Shown here: in pieces, positions 6,708 through 14,381 of the stretch
Layout of the letters: each line of letters begins with the position of its first letter
Numbering within the stretch: position 1 is the first letter of the stretch
Assembly: GCA_042218715.1 (NCBI GenBank)
Contig: JBDGQU010000061.1
Location: 1-14,833 of the forward strand
Origin: JAGXLP01 sp042218715
GTDB taxonomy: Bacteria; Bipolaricaulota; Bipolaricaulia; M55B111
DNA length: 14,833 nucleotides
Direction: 5' to 3'
The notes under the pieces: model-generated
Told to the model about the DNA's origin: nothing
Database searches by the model: none
What the model saw: the letters and a program-made list of their open reading frames with translations, nothing else
Translations under genes and position numbers: made by a program

Positions 6708-9328
6708 TTATCCTCCAGAGCGGCTAAGTTGGTTTCTAATCGGTCTTTTCTAGCCAGGAATTCTTTCTTTTTATTTTTTTCCTTTGAAACCACTTCTTCA
6801 GGTGCTTTTTTCAGAAAATCCTCGTTATTTAACTTCCGAAGCGTGGAGTTCAGGTCCTCTTCCAGTTCGGTTAGCTCGTTCTTTATTCTTTCCCTTTCTT
6901 TTTCGATGTCAATAAGGCCTGCCAGAGGAACTAGTACTTCCGAATCCTCCAGGATCCTCCGAGCGCTGTTGTCCGGCCGGTCTAAGTCCGATCCCACGGT
7001 TAGTTCTTCTACGCTTGCGAGTTCGGAGAAATAGGTTAGGTTTTCCCTTACCAAATCCCCCAGCTCTTCGTTTTCCGTGTCTATAAGGACCTTGATATCC
7101 TGTCCCGCGGGAATGTTCATCTCCCCTCTAACGTTTCTTATCGCTTTTATCATTTCCTGTAACGACGCCAATTTTTCCTCCACTTCCCCGTTTTTCATAT
7201 CCGCTTCGGGGTTCGGAAAATCTTGTAGCATTATTGGTGTAGTAGTTTCGGAGAGTTTGTCCCAGATTTCCTCAGTTATAAACGGAATGAAGGGGTGAAG
7301 AGCGGTTAAAGTACCTTTTAAAGTGTACCCCAGGACTCGTTTTACGGTTTCGTCCTCATCGTCCGAGTAAAGTCTCGGTTTGATTAACTCGAGATACCAG
7401 TCACAGAAGTCATTCCATACGAAACCGTAAAGACTTTTCGTCGCGTCTTTAAAGGAGTAATCTTCCAGGTTTTCCTCTACCCGGTTTACCGTGCGGGTAT
7501 AACGGCTGAGAATCCACTTATCCTCCAGAGCCAGTTCGTCTTTTGAAGGCAGATTTTCTCCTTCTTCCAGATGTGGTAGTGCAAATCGGGCCGCGTTCCA
7601 GAGTTTATTTAGGAAATTGCGCCTGTCTTCTATTTCCCCTTCCGAGAGCTTCATGCCCCGACCTTTCGTGGTTGAGGAAGCCATGGCGAACCTTACTGAG
7701 TCCGCCCCGTACTCCTCCTTCAATTCCAGCGGGTCGAGGATATTCCCTTTGGAGGAACTCATCTTTTCCCCGTTTTCGTCCAGGACTAGTGGTGTGAGTA
7801 ATGCCTGGTCAAATGGGACCTCTTCCATGAAATGAAGACTGGTCATTATCATTCGGGCAACCCAGAAAAAGATTATGTCGAATCCGGTAATGAGCAGGTT
7901 CGTCGGGAAAAAATAATCCAATTCTTCCGTTTCCTCGGGCCAGCCCATGACGGAAAACGGCCAGAGGGCTGAACTGAACCAGGTGTCGAGCACGTCAGTT
8001 TCCTGGGACAGATCGGAACTGCCACAGGAAGTGCAAGTTTTGGGCTCTTCCCGACTGACGATTATTTCCCCGCAATCCTGACAATGCCAGGCGGGAATTC
8101 TATGTCCCCACCATAACTGCCTGGAAATACACCAATCCTGAATGTTTTCCATCCATTCAAAATAGACTTTCTTCCACCGTTCCGGTATCAACTCCACCCT
8201 GTCTTCCCTTACCGCCTCTATTGCCGGCTCGGCAAGGTCTTCCATCTCAACGAACCATTGTTCGGATACGCTCGGTTCGACCACCGTATCGCACCTCTGG
8301 CAGTGTCCAACCGAGTGTTCGTAATCCTCGACATCCTCTAGCAGACCGGCTTCGTCCAGATCCTTTACTATTTCTTCCCTCGCCTCGTATCTGTCCATAC
8401 CTTCGTACTTTCCTTCAAAACTGACGGATGCCTCGTCATCAATTACTGAAATGACTTCTAGATCAAACGTCTCCCCAATTTCGAAGTCAGTCGGATCGTG
8501 CGCCGGGGTTACCTTGACGATTCCCGAGCCGAACTCCGGATCCACAACTTCGTCCTCCACTACCGGGATCTCTCGTCCCACCAGAGGTAGGATCGCTTTC
8601 TTACCGACAAGATCATTCGATCGTTCGTCATCCGGATGAATAGCGAGAGCAGTATCACCCAGCATTGTCTCCGGCCGGGTTGTTGCCACGGTTACGAAGT
8701 CTTCCCCGTCCTTCAGTTCGTAGTTGATCCAGTAGAGTTTCCCTGTTTCTTCTTCGTGCTCGACCTCGATATCGGAAAGAGCCGTGGAACACCGGGGGCA
8801 CCAATTGATTATGTATTTGTCACGGTAAATATAGCCTTCTTCGTAAAGTCGAACGAACGCCTCTCTCACGGCGTTGGAAAGTCCCTCGTCGAGGGTAAAT
8901 CTCTCCCTGCTCCAGTCGGGCGAGGCTCCCAGTGCCTTTAATTGGTCTTTTATCTTACCTCCGTATTCTTCTTTCCATTCCCAGACTCGTTCGACGAACT
9001 TCTCTCGCCCCAGGTCGTGCCTGGTTTTGTTCTCTTTAGCTAGGTGTTTTTCCACTACGTTCTGAGTTGCTATTCCAGCGTGATCCATACCTGGGAACCA
9101 GCAGGCTTCCTTTCCTTTCATCCGTTGATATCGTATGACTATGTCGTGGAGCGTGAACTGTAAAGCGTGTCCCACGTGTAACTCGCTGGTTACGTTTGGT
9201 GGCGGAATTGCCATGGAAAACGGTTCTCTTTCCTCGTTTACCTCGGCACGGAAGTAGTCGTTTTCTTCCCAGTACTCGTAGATTTTATCCTCGACTTTTT
9301 CCGGTTCGTATGTTTTGGGTAGTTCCAT
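6704..9328 (-). CDS. valS: Valine--tRNA ligase
   Basis: 874 aa, normal for bacterial ValRS; it charges tRNA-Val in the cytoplasm. Class I motifs: PPPNVTSELHVGH (42-54, the HIGH site) and EKMSSSKGN (521-529, the KMSKS site). The inserted editing domain covers roughly 190-350 with ATTRPETMLGDTA (215-227). Cysteine pairs suggest zinc binding: C177/C180, C343/C346, C416/C419 and C432/C435. The anticodon domain follows, and the C-terminus (about 810-874) is the coiled coil typical of ValRS that contacts tRNA. Many surface Glu and Asp residues suggest salt adaptation. The ATG start is preceded by AGGTAGGTGA. It is the first gene of the overlapping run valS-folC-uppS-cdsA. Confidence 0.97.
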   Translation of the reverse strand: MELPKTYEPEKVEDKIYEYWEENDYFRAEVNEEREPFSMAIPPPNVTSELHVGHALQFTLHDIVIRYQRMKGKEACWFPGMDHAGIATQNVVEKHLAKENKTRHDLGREKFVERVWEWKEEYGGKIKDQLKALGASPDWSRERFTLDEGLSNAVREAFVRLYEEGYIYRDKYIINWCPRCSTALSDIEVEHEEETGKLYWINYELKDGEDFVTVATTRPETMLGDTALAIHPDDERSNDLVGKKAILPLVGREIPVVEDEVVDPEFGSGIVKVTPAHDPTDFEIGETFDLEVISVIDDEASVSFEGKYEGMDRYEAREEIVKDLDEAGLLEDVEDYEHSVGHCQRCDTVVEPSVSEQWFVEMEDLAEPAIEAVREDRVELIPERWKKVYFEWMENIQDWCISRQLWWGHRIPAWHCQDCGEIIVSREEPKTCTSCGSSDLSQETDVLDTWFSSALWPFSVMGWPEETEELDYFFPTNLLITGFDIIFFWVARMIMTSLHFMEEVPFDQALLTPLVLDENGEKMSSSKGNILDPLELKEEYGADSVRFAMASSTTKGRGMKLSEGEIEDRRNFLNKLWNAARFALPHLEEGENLPSKDELALEDKWILSRYTRTVNRVEENLEDYSFKDATKSLYGFVWNDFCDWYLELIKPRLYSDDEDETVKRVLGYTLKGTLTALHPFIPFITEEIWDKLSETTTPIMLQDFPNPEADMKNGEVEEKLASLQEMIKAIRNVRGEMNIPAGQDIKVLIDTENEELGDLVRENLTYFSELASVEELTVGSDLDRPDNSARRILEDSEVLVPLAGLIDIEKERERIKNELTELEEDLNSTLRKLNNEDFLKKAPEEVVSKEKNKKKEFLARKDRLETNLAALEDN

Positions 9329-9355
9329 CTATTATTCTCACCTACCTTGCCAAAA

Positions 9356-9405
9356 TTAGCCGAGAAAGCCCCAAAATTACTTCAGGCAGAACTCGGCTGA
9401 TTTTT
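9356..9405. terminator. Terminator-like hairpin in the valS leader
   Basis: AGCCGAG (9358-9364) pairs with CTCGGCT (9392-9398) around a 27-base loop. On the plus strand the stem can lengthen to nine pairs and is followed by five T (9401-9405), but no plus-strand gene ends here. On the minus strand it is followed by AATTTTGG just before valS. The long loop makes it a mediocre terminator; it might attenuate valS transcription. Confidence 0.35.
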
Positions 9406-9407
9406 GT

Positions 9408-9537
9408 CCAGGCCAGCACTTAGTTGAGATACGATACTTGGATTTGTGGCGGTAATTTAATCCCGTTTTGGCTGCCATGAGCAAATACTTTACCAAGTAC
9501 AATCCAAGCGGGGTTCCTCAAATAAGTGCTGGACTGG
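9408..9537. repeat. 130-base imperfect inverted-repeat element (possible MITE or structured RNA)
   Basis: The 21-base ends 9408-9428 and 9517-9537 are inverted copies matching at 19 of 21 positions (CCAG, then CCAGCACTTA, then TTGAG, with one mismatch between blocks). After a symmetrical eight-base unpaired stretch on each side, CTTGGATT (9437-9444) pairs perfectly with AATCCAAG (9501-9508). The loop of 56 bases also has a GGTAA and a TTACC. The clean, abrupt ends suggest a small palindromic element, but no target duplication is evident. If transcribed with valS it would fold into a long rod-like hairpin. Confidence 0.65.
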
Positions 9538-9713
9538 GTCTCAAGTTCTAATAGACCATAATTCATAATCTTACGTGTCTTTTGTAATCTCCCAACCATT
9601 TGCCCAAACCTATCGACTTGGGGATTATGATATCAGTTTACCGAGGTTCCATCAATGGGCGGGGTTCTTGACCTGGATTAGAGTTGGATCCAGTTTTGGT
9701 TGGATCGAGCTGC

Positions 9714-10517
9714 TTAGTTGTATACCTCGGGCCTCCTACTTTCCAGTAGCGGTAACCTCTTCCGGACTTCTTCTACTTTTTCCAGATCTATTTCAACTGG
9801 TAACGTTTCTTCTCCCGCCCCGGCCTCGATCAGTACTTCACCCCAGGGATCTACTACAAGAGAATGACCGTAAGCTTTGTAGTTGCTTTCGCGGTTTCTG
9901 GCTGGAGAAGCCGCGACCACGAAGGTCTGATTGTCAATCGCTCGAGTTCTTAATAGAGGTTTCCAGTGGGCCGGCCCGGTTGTCGTGTTAAAGGCCGCCG
10001 GGATGAAAATTATCTTACTTCCGGAGCTGGTCATTCCCCTTAAAAGCTCTGGAAACCGTAGGTCGTAGCATATAGCGACTCCGATCCGCCCTAATTCGGT
10101 GTCCAGTACGGTCTGTTGGTTTCCAGCTTTCAAATATTTGGATTCGTCAAATTGAATCCTCCCCGGATAATTTACCTGGAAAAGATGGATTTTCCTATGT
10201 TTGCCGATTATCTTTCCGGAAGAGTCAAATACGGGGCACGTGTTATACACCTTATTCCCCGACTTTTCCGGAATCGACCCGCCGACTATATGAACCTCGT
10301 GCTCGGAAGCGAGTTCGGAAAGAAGGTCCGTAGTCGGGCCGGGTATGTTTTCGGCGTATCGATCGAACTTTTTCGCCTCGTAGGGACAGTTGAACATCTC
10401 TGGTAGCACCAGGAAATCCGTATCGCGTATTTGGTCGCTTTCAAAGAGCTCCTTTATTTTGTTCAGATTATCGGACTTTTTACCGGTCACTTTCGGTTGA
10501 AATACCAGGATTTTCAT
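9714..10517 (-). CDS. Carbon-nitrogen hydrolase (nitrilase superfamily, omega-amidase/Nit2-like)
   Basis: 267 aa from the ATG at 10515-10517, which follows GAGGAGG at good spacing and begins MKILVFQPKV as the family should. A GTG nine codons upstream is less likely. Catalytic triad: E40 in LVLPEMFN, K109 in HRKIHLF and C150 in AICYDLRFPELLR. The NTTTGPAHW segment (177-185) and RTRAIDNQTFVV (190-201) also fit the branch containing Nit2 and bacterial YafV-like omega-amidases, which hydrolyse alpha-ketoglutaramate or related amides, or repair deaminated glutathione. The exact substrate is inferred, so no symbol is given. It is cytoplasmic, lies 49 bases after the MATE gene and is probably co-transcribed with it. 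No clear terminator follows. Confidence 0.9.
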   Translation of the reverse strand: MKILVFQPKVTGKKSDNLNKIKELFESDQIRDTDFLVLPEMFNCPYEAKKFDRYAENIPGPTTDLLSELASEHEVHIVGGSIPEKSGNKVYNTCPVFDSSGKIIGKHRKIHLFQVNYPGRIQFDESKYLKAGNQQTVLDTELGRIGVAICYDLRFPELLRGMTSSGSKIIFIPAAFNTTTGPAHWKPLLRTRAIDNQTFVVAASPARNRESNYKAYGHSLVVDPWGEVLIEAGAGEETLPVEIDLEKVEEVRKRLPLLESRRPEVYN

Positions 10518-10566
10518 TTTGCCCTCCTCTGTCTTTAGACCCACCCGAATGCAGGGCGATTAGGCA

Positions 10567-12036
10567 CTATTCTACCGACGATCCGCTCAGACTTGCCGTT
10601 TCCGTGGACTCCTTGACTTCTTCGGAAGCAACCTCCTCGGGCCCGGTTTCTTCGATCGTTTTCTTCTTCCACGATCCGGTTAGAAACCAGCCGAAAGCGA
10701 GGATACCAGCCACAAAGTTACTGGTAAATAATCCTAGCCAGATACCGTCTGCCCCCATATTCATTCCTACTATTCCGAAGGCCAGGAGATAAGAAATCCC
10801 CACCCTGAGCAGGAGTAGTCGAATCAGCGACATCACCATTGGGGGTCTCGTATGGCCCGAGCCCCGAAACACAGAACTGGTAAGAACGAAGACTCCGAAG
10901 AAAGGAATTGACCAAATGAATATCGTGATAAACCTGGCTCCGGCGTTAATGACTGCCACGTCGTCGATAAAAATTTGGAACAATGGCCGCTTAAACAGGA
11001 AAACCAGCAGTGCCAGAGCCATGAGAACCGTAAACGAGAGAGAAAAAGCTTTTTTGGCAGTTAGAGAAGCTCTTTCTTCGTTTTCAGCTCCGATGTTTTG
11101 CCCTATCATCGTGGTAAGGGGGGATGCGAGCCCCCAGATCGCGATGTTAAGCAGGCCGATAATTCTTTGACCTATCCCGTAAGCTGATACGGCGACGACT
11201 CCAAGACGAGAAACGAGGCCCATGAGCAATACAAATCCGACTGCTGTGCCTGCCTGACCTATAGCGGATGGAAGGCCGATCTTGAGGATTTGTTTTATCC
11301 ACCTTAACTTCAGGATCAGGCCCCGAAAACTCAATTTTATGCCAAGCTTGCCCGAGAATAAAAGATAGATAGCTACCAGCGAGGCCACTCCTCGGCTGAG
11401 TACAGTTGCCACTGCGGCACCCGCGACTCCCATTTCCGGTAATCCTCCCATACCAAATATCAATACCGGGTCGAGAAACATATTTGCTACCACGGACGAA
11501 CCCGTTACCAGCATGGGGGTAACCATGTCTCCGATCCCCCTGATCAGAGACCGGAAAGCAAAGAAGATAAACATCAGAGGTAAACCTGAGAATATAATTC
11601 GAATGTAGACCAGCGATTTCGGAAATACGTTCTCCGGGACTCCCATCAACGTTTTCAGTAATCCCGGAGCAATTGCGTAGCCGAGAGCGGACAGGAGAAT
11701 AGAGCTTACGAACATAAAGGAGATAACCTGACCCGCCGCTTTATCAGCGTTTTCAGAACTTCCGGCTCCCGTGTGCTGAGACACCAGGGATACCCCGGCG
11801 ATGGAGAACCCAAAACCGAGGGAAATCAGCATAAATACTACGGGGAATCCTACCGTAGGGGCCGCTACCGCGACTTTACCAATTTTCCCTAGCCAGTAGG
11901 TATCCACCAGGTTATAAAGCATCTGGAGCGCGTTTGATACCATAACCGGCCACCCAAGGACGAGGATCGTCTTTATTATCGGCCCGGTTAGTATTTCTTC
12001 TTTTAATTGTTCAACTCTTGACGTATTTTTCTTCAT
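10567..12036 (-). CDS. MATE-family efflux transporter
   Basis: 489 aa with twelve predicted membrane segments in two six-helix halves (about 20-220 and 245-450), as in NorM/DinF-type exporters that expel drugs or cationic compounds against Na+ or H+ gradients. Family-like stretches include GWPVMVSNALQMLYNLVDTYWLG (start of helix 1; residues about 28-50) and SVFRGSGHTRPPM. The C-terminus from about 458 is an acidic, Ser/Glu-rich cytoplasmic tail (GPEEVASEEVKES and following). The ATG follows AAGGAT at eight bases. A promoter lies about 80-110 bases upstream. Substrate unknown. Confidence 0.92.
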   Translation of the reverse strand: MKKNTSRVEQLKEEILTGPIIKTILVLGWPVMVSNALQMLYNLVDTYWLGKIGKVAVAAPTVGFPVVFMLISLGFGFSIAGVSLVSQHTGAGSSENADKAAGQVISFMFVSSILLSALGYAIAPGLLKTLMGVPENVFPKSLVYIRIIFSGLPLMFIFFAFRSLIRGIGDMVTPMLVTGSSVVANMFLDPVLIFGMGGLPEMGVAGAAVATVLSRGVASLVAIYLLFSGKLGIKLSFRGLILKLRWIKQILKIGLPSAIGQAGTAVGFVLLMGLVSRLGVVAVSAYGIGQRIIGLLNIAIWGLASPLTTMIGQNIGAENEERASLTAKKAFSLSFTVLMALALLVFLFKRPLFQIFIDDVAVINAGARFITIFIWSIPFFGVFVLTSSVFRGSGHTRPPMVMSLIRLLLLRVGISYLLAFGIVGMNMGADGIWLGLFTSNFVAGILAFGWFLTGSWKKKTIEETGPEEVASEEVKESTETASLSGSSVE

Positions 12037-12118
12037 ACTATTCGATCCTTATTGGTTAAATTGAAAATGATTTTAAACTCCGATTTTGCTCATGAGAATT
12101 GATTCAAACAAGCCGTAA

Positions 12119-12147
12119 TTTATAATGCAAGGCCAAAGACTTAACAA
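12119..12147 (-). promoter_or_regulatory. Sigma-70-type promoter for the MATE gene
   Basis: On the minus strand, TTGTTA (12142-12147) and TATAAA (12119-12124) are separated by exactly 17 bases. The -10 matches TATAAT at five of six and the -35 matches TTGACA at four of six. Transcription would begin near 12112, giving a leader of about 75 bases. Confidence 0.55.
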
Positions 12148-12238
12148 CGGGGTAAGGAGAACACCACAGGTTTTTCACCATTATGTAATGTCGGGGGCGA
12201 GGCAGAAATTTACGAATGGCGAGTTAATTTATCGTTTT

Positions 12239-12332
12239 TATCCCCTCTACCGCTTGCCTGGCAACTGATTTAACCTCATAGTGCTGAAAATATGCGAAAT
12301 CCCGGCAGCCAGGCATGCGGTAGAGGGGGATA
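12239..12332. repeat. 94-base inverted-repeat element upstream of the DUF401 gene
   Basis: The arms 12242-12262 and 12308-12328 pair at 20 of 21 positions (CCCCTCTACCGC, one T/T mismatch, then TGCCTGGC). With one bulged G the stem extends three more pairs (12239-12241 with 12330-12332). The loop is about 45 bases. No T tract follows on either strand, so it is not an ordinary terminator. It may be a tiny palindromic repeat element or a structured RNA/leader. It shares no clear end sequence with the element at 9408-9537. Confidence 0.65.
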
Positions 12333-12369
12333 GCGGTCTAATATTGAACGGCCTCGGTGAAAGAACTGA

Positions 12370-12383
12370 GGAGAAATTTCTCC
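12370..12383. promoter_or_regulatory. Perfect 14-bp palindrome, possible operator
   Basis: GGAGAAATTTCTCC is perfectly self-complementary and lies 95 bases before the DUF401 start. Length and symmetry suit a dimeric repressor site, but no regulator gene is in the window. The adjacent CCTCGG/CTGAGG pair (from 12352) could instead make it part of an RNA fold. Confidence 0.35.
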
Positions 12384-12477
12384 GGTAGAGGTTGTAGATG
12401 AGTGTCGAATTACGTACTTTCTTTAAAGGTTCATTTTAGGTCGATAAATTGTTTCCCTCGAGGGGTTTGGAGGTAAG

Positions 12478-13671
12478 ATGATTACCTGGTTAGCGCTTGG
12501 CACGTCGTTATTGTTGCTACTGATAATTTCACAGAGGAACCTGGTGCTGGGTATGTTTGGAGCAGCTACCGTCCTGGGATTGTCCACTCTTTCCTTGACC
12601 GGGTTTTTCGGTCAGGTGTGGGCGACTTTTTCCGATCCTTCCGTACTCGCTCTTGCCGGTCTCGTAGGAATAATCGCAATGATTGGAGGAGTGCTGGAAG
12701 AAAGCGGAGAGATGGAGAATTTGGTAACCAATATGAGAATAGGGAAGCGTCCTTTTCTCGGGGCATCGCCCGCGTTGTTGGGAATGTTACCCATGCCCGG
12801 TGGCGCCCTTTTGTCCGCGCCGATGGTCGAGAGTAGCGGCGGAGAACTTGACGGGAACACCAAGGCAGTGATCAACGTATGGTTTCGGCATATCCTATTC
12901 TTGATTTATCCTCTGGGCCCGGCCCTTATTGCCTCGGCGAAAATAGCCCGGTTAAACGTTTATCGAACGATTCCTTACCTTGCTCCGTTTTTTCTGCTTT
13001 CGGTGCTGTTGGGTTACGTCTTTATGCTTCGGGAAACGAAGACGAAAATGCATTATTCGAGCGATTTTTCGCTCCGAGGACTGCTTGTGCCTCTTACAAT
13101 AATCCTTATGGCTCCGATAATCGATATCTTATTGAAGACCTTTGTTAATTTCTCCGTTTCCGAGTATACCACTCTGATCGGGGTAGCCGTTAGTTTTCTC
13201 GCCTCCTTGGTTGTTACTAGCTACGGGTGGTCCGATATCCTGGAGGTAACAAAGAAAATGGAACCCTGGGGCTATGCCCTGATAGTTCTCGGCATGTTTA
13301 CGTTTCTCAATGTATTTAAGGTCTCAGGAGCTCCGGAAGCCATAGCAAAACTTGCGTTTCCTTTACCGGTTTTGGTCGTGATAATTGCCTTTCTGCTCGG
13401 TCTGGCCACGGGGAGGATACAGGCGCCGGCGTCAATAATTTTTCCCATATTTTTCGCCCGACAGGGAGTTGATACGATGCCCTTAATTGCATTTGCCATT
13501 GCTTATTTCAGTATTTTTATCGGCTATGCTATTTCTCCTATTCATCCCTGTGTCTCGGTTTCGGTGGAGTACTTCGAGACCTCGGTGGGAAGTTACGTGA
13601 GAAAAATTGCCCTTCCCGGAATCATATCTCTGGTGGTCGTCGGAGTAATTGCTGTATTTTTTCTAGGATGA
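12478..13671 (+). CDS. DUF401-family membrane protein (ion-transporter-like permease)
   Basis: 397 aa, nearly all hydrophobic with about ten to eleven membrane segments. The stretch MLPMPGGALLSAPM (103-116) matches the conserved motif of DUF401 proteins, which resemble gluconate/anion permeases of the IT superfamily. The second half carries a matching polar break, SPIHPCVSVSVEYF (353-366), and TGRIQAPASIIFP (311-323), consistent with two inverted repeats each with a re-entrant loop. The substrate is unknown; a small organic anion is only inferred. The ATG is preceded by GGAGGT three bases away. The DNA glycosylase gene follows after 19 bases and is probably co-transcribed. Confidence 0.88.
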   Translation: MITWLALGTSLLLLLIISQRNLVLGMFGAATVLGLSTLSLTGFFGQVWATFSDPSVLALAGLVGIIAMIGGVLEESGEMENLVTNMRIGKRPFLGASPALLGMLPMPGGALLSAPMVESSGGELDGNTKAVINVWFRHILFLIYPLGPALIASAKIARLNVYRTIPYLAPFFLLSVLLGYVFMLRETKTKMHYSSDFSLRGLLVPLTIILMAPIIDILLKTFVNFSVSEYTTLIGVAVSFLASLVVTSYGWSDILEVTKKMEPWGYALIVLGMFTFLNVFKVSGAPEAIAKLAFPLPVLVVIIAFLLGLATGRIQAPASIIFPIFFARQGVDTMPLIAFAIAYFSIFIGYAISPIHPCVSVSVEYFETSVGSYVRKIALPGIISLVVVGVIAVFFLG

Positions 13672-13690
13672 AATTAGGCGGGGGTTTGAA

Positions 13691-14269
13691 ATGTCCAGAC
13701 TGGACAGGAGTTTCTTTGCCCGAGATAGTTCCCGGGTGGCCAGGGAGCTTCTAGGAGCGGTTTTAGTTCGGGCTCGGGAGAGAGAAACCCTGAAGGGAAG
13801 GATAGTGGAAACAGAAGCTTATTACGGGGAAGCGGACCCTCCATCACATGCCTTTTCCGGGAAAACGGGGCGAAGTGAAATTATGTGGAAAAAGCCAGGT
13901 CTCGCCTACGTTTATTTAGTTTACGGGGTCCACTTAATGTTAAACGTAGTAACTGAGCCTTCGGGAACTCCGGGAGCGGTTTTGATTAGGGCCGTAGAGC
14001 CTCTGGAGGGGCTGGAAACTATGAAGACAAACCGAGGGAGGTCGGATGTGGAAAGTTTGACTGACGGACCCGGGAAATTGACCGAAGCGTTTGCGGTAGG
14101 GAAGGGAAAAAATGGTGATGACCTGATAAGCTCCGGTGAATTATGGCTGTCCGAAGGGGAAAGACGGACAGAAGAGAAAGTCGCTTCCTCGGGAAGAATC
14201 GGAGTCACTCGAGGAGAAGAGGAGCAATTGAGATTCTTCTTACCTGGCAACGAATTTGTCTCCGAGTGA
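13691..14269 (+). CDS. 3-methyladenine DNA glycosylase (AAG/MPG type)
   Basis: 192 aa, typical for the small bacterial members of this family. It removes alkylated purines such as 3-methyladenine and hypoxanthine from DNA in base-excision repair. Motifs follow human AAG: GRIVETEAYYG (36-46) with catalytic E42 and Y44, SHAFSGKTGRS (52-62) with H53, LVYGVHLMLNVV (76-87) with H81 and N85, AVLIRAVEPLEGLETM (96-111), and GPGKLTEAF (126-134). The usual RN after the glycine-rich turn reads RS. The ATG follows a GGGGG-containing ribosome site. It shares a transcript with the DUF401 gene by spacing, without an obvious functional link. Confidence 0.95.
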   Translation: MSRLDRSFFARDSSRVARELLGAVLVRARERETLKGRIVETEAYYGEADPPSHAFSGKTGRSEIMWKKPGLAYVYLVYGVHLMLNVVTEPSGTPGAVLIRAVEPLEGLETMKTNRGRSDVESLTDGPGKLTEAFAVGKGKNGDDLISSGELWLSEGERRTEEKVASSGRIGVTRGEEEQLRFFLPGNEFVSE

Positions 14270-14300
14270 TAAGCTCGACGACCCTGTACTCTTACCTCTC

Positions 14301-14344
14301 GGTATATAAAAAGGACTATAGGCGGTCAATACCCCCTATAGCCC
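14301..14344. terminator. Terminator between convergent glycosylase and cold-shock genes
   Basis: CTATAGG-C-GG (14316-14325) pairs with CC-C-CCTATAG (14332-14341) around a short TCAATA loop, with one C/C mismatch; GG/CC adds two outer pairs. On the minus strand it is followed by TCCTTTTTATAT, a good T tract, so it mainly ends the cold-shock transcript. It may also slow plus-strand transcription after the glycosylase gene. Confidence 0.65.
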
Positions 14345-14381
14345 TCGTTAATTTACCTTCAATCCACTGATGGTTTAGGTT

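Larger units (their letters stand above)
9329..9713 (-). other. 385-base gap upstream of valS; structured, no convincing gene
   Basis: It holds the 130-base inverted-repeat element (9408-9537), a terminator-like hairpin near valS (9358-9398), two direct repeats CCAAAATTA (9350-9358 and 9371-9379) and a small IR just after the upstream gene (GATCCA 9687-9692 with TGGATC 9701-9706). No T-box consensus (AGGGTGG... ACCGCG type) is visible although valS is often T-box regulated in Firmicutes. A 59-codon frame (9420-9599, minus) runs through the inverted repeat but has no good ribosome site. Confidence 0.6.
12037..12477. other. 441-base divergent intergenic region
   Basis: It separates the minus-strand MATE gene from the plus-strand DUF401 gene. 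It contains the MATE promoter (12119-12147), a long inverted-repeat element (12239-12332), a perfect 14-base palindrome (12370-12383) and a second palindrome CCCTCGAGGG (12455-12464) just before the DUF401 ribosome site. I find no convincing plus-strand promoter; TTGTAG (12392-12397) with TACTTT at 17-base spacing is only a weak candidate. No protein-coding gene is supported. Confidence 0.6.

Noticed and set aside
9329..9540. T-box leader for valS
   Set aside because: No conserved T-box sequence or antiterminator found; only a generic hairpin is present.
9420..9599. Minus-strand open frame of 59 codons through the inverted repeat
   Set aside because: No good ribosome site, its composition differs from neighbouring proteins, and it covers the palindrome; probably fortuitous.
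9575..9991. 138-codon plus-strand frame overlapping the nitrilase-like gene
   Set aside because: Most of it is the antisense of a well-supported gene with intact catalytic residues.
12398..12439. 13-codon frame (MSVELRTFFKGSF) before the DUF401 gene, with AGAGG upstream
   Set aside because: Possible leader peptide, but nothing in its codons suggests attenuation and short frames like this occur by chance.
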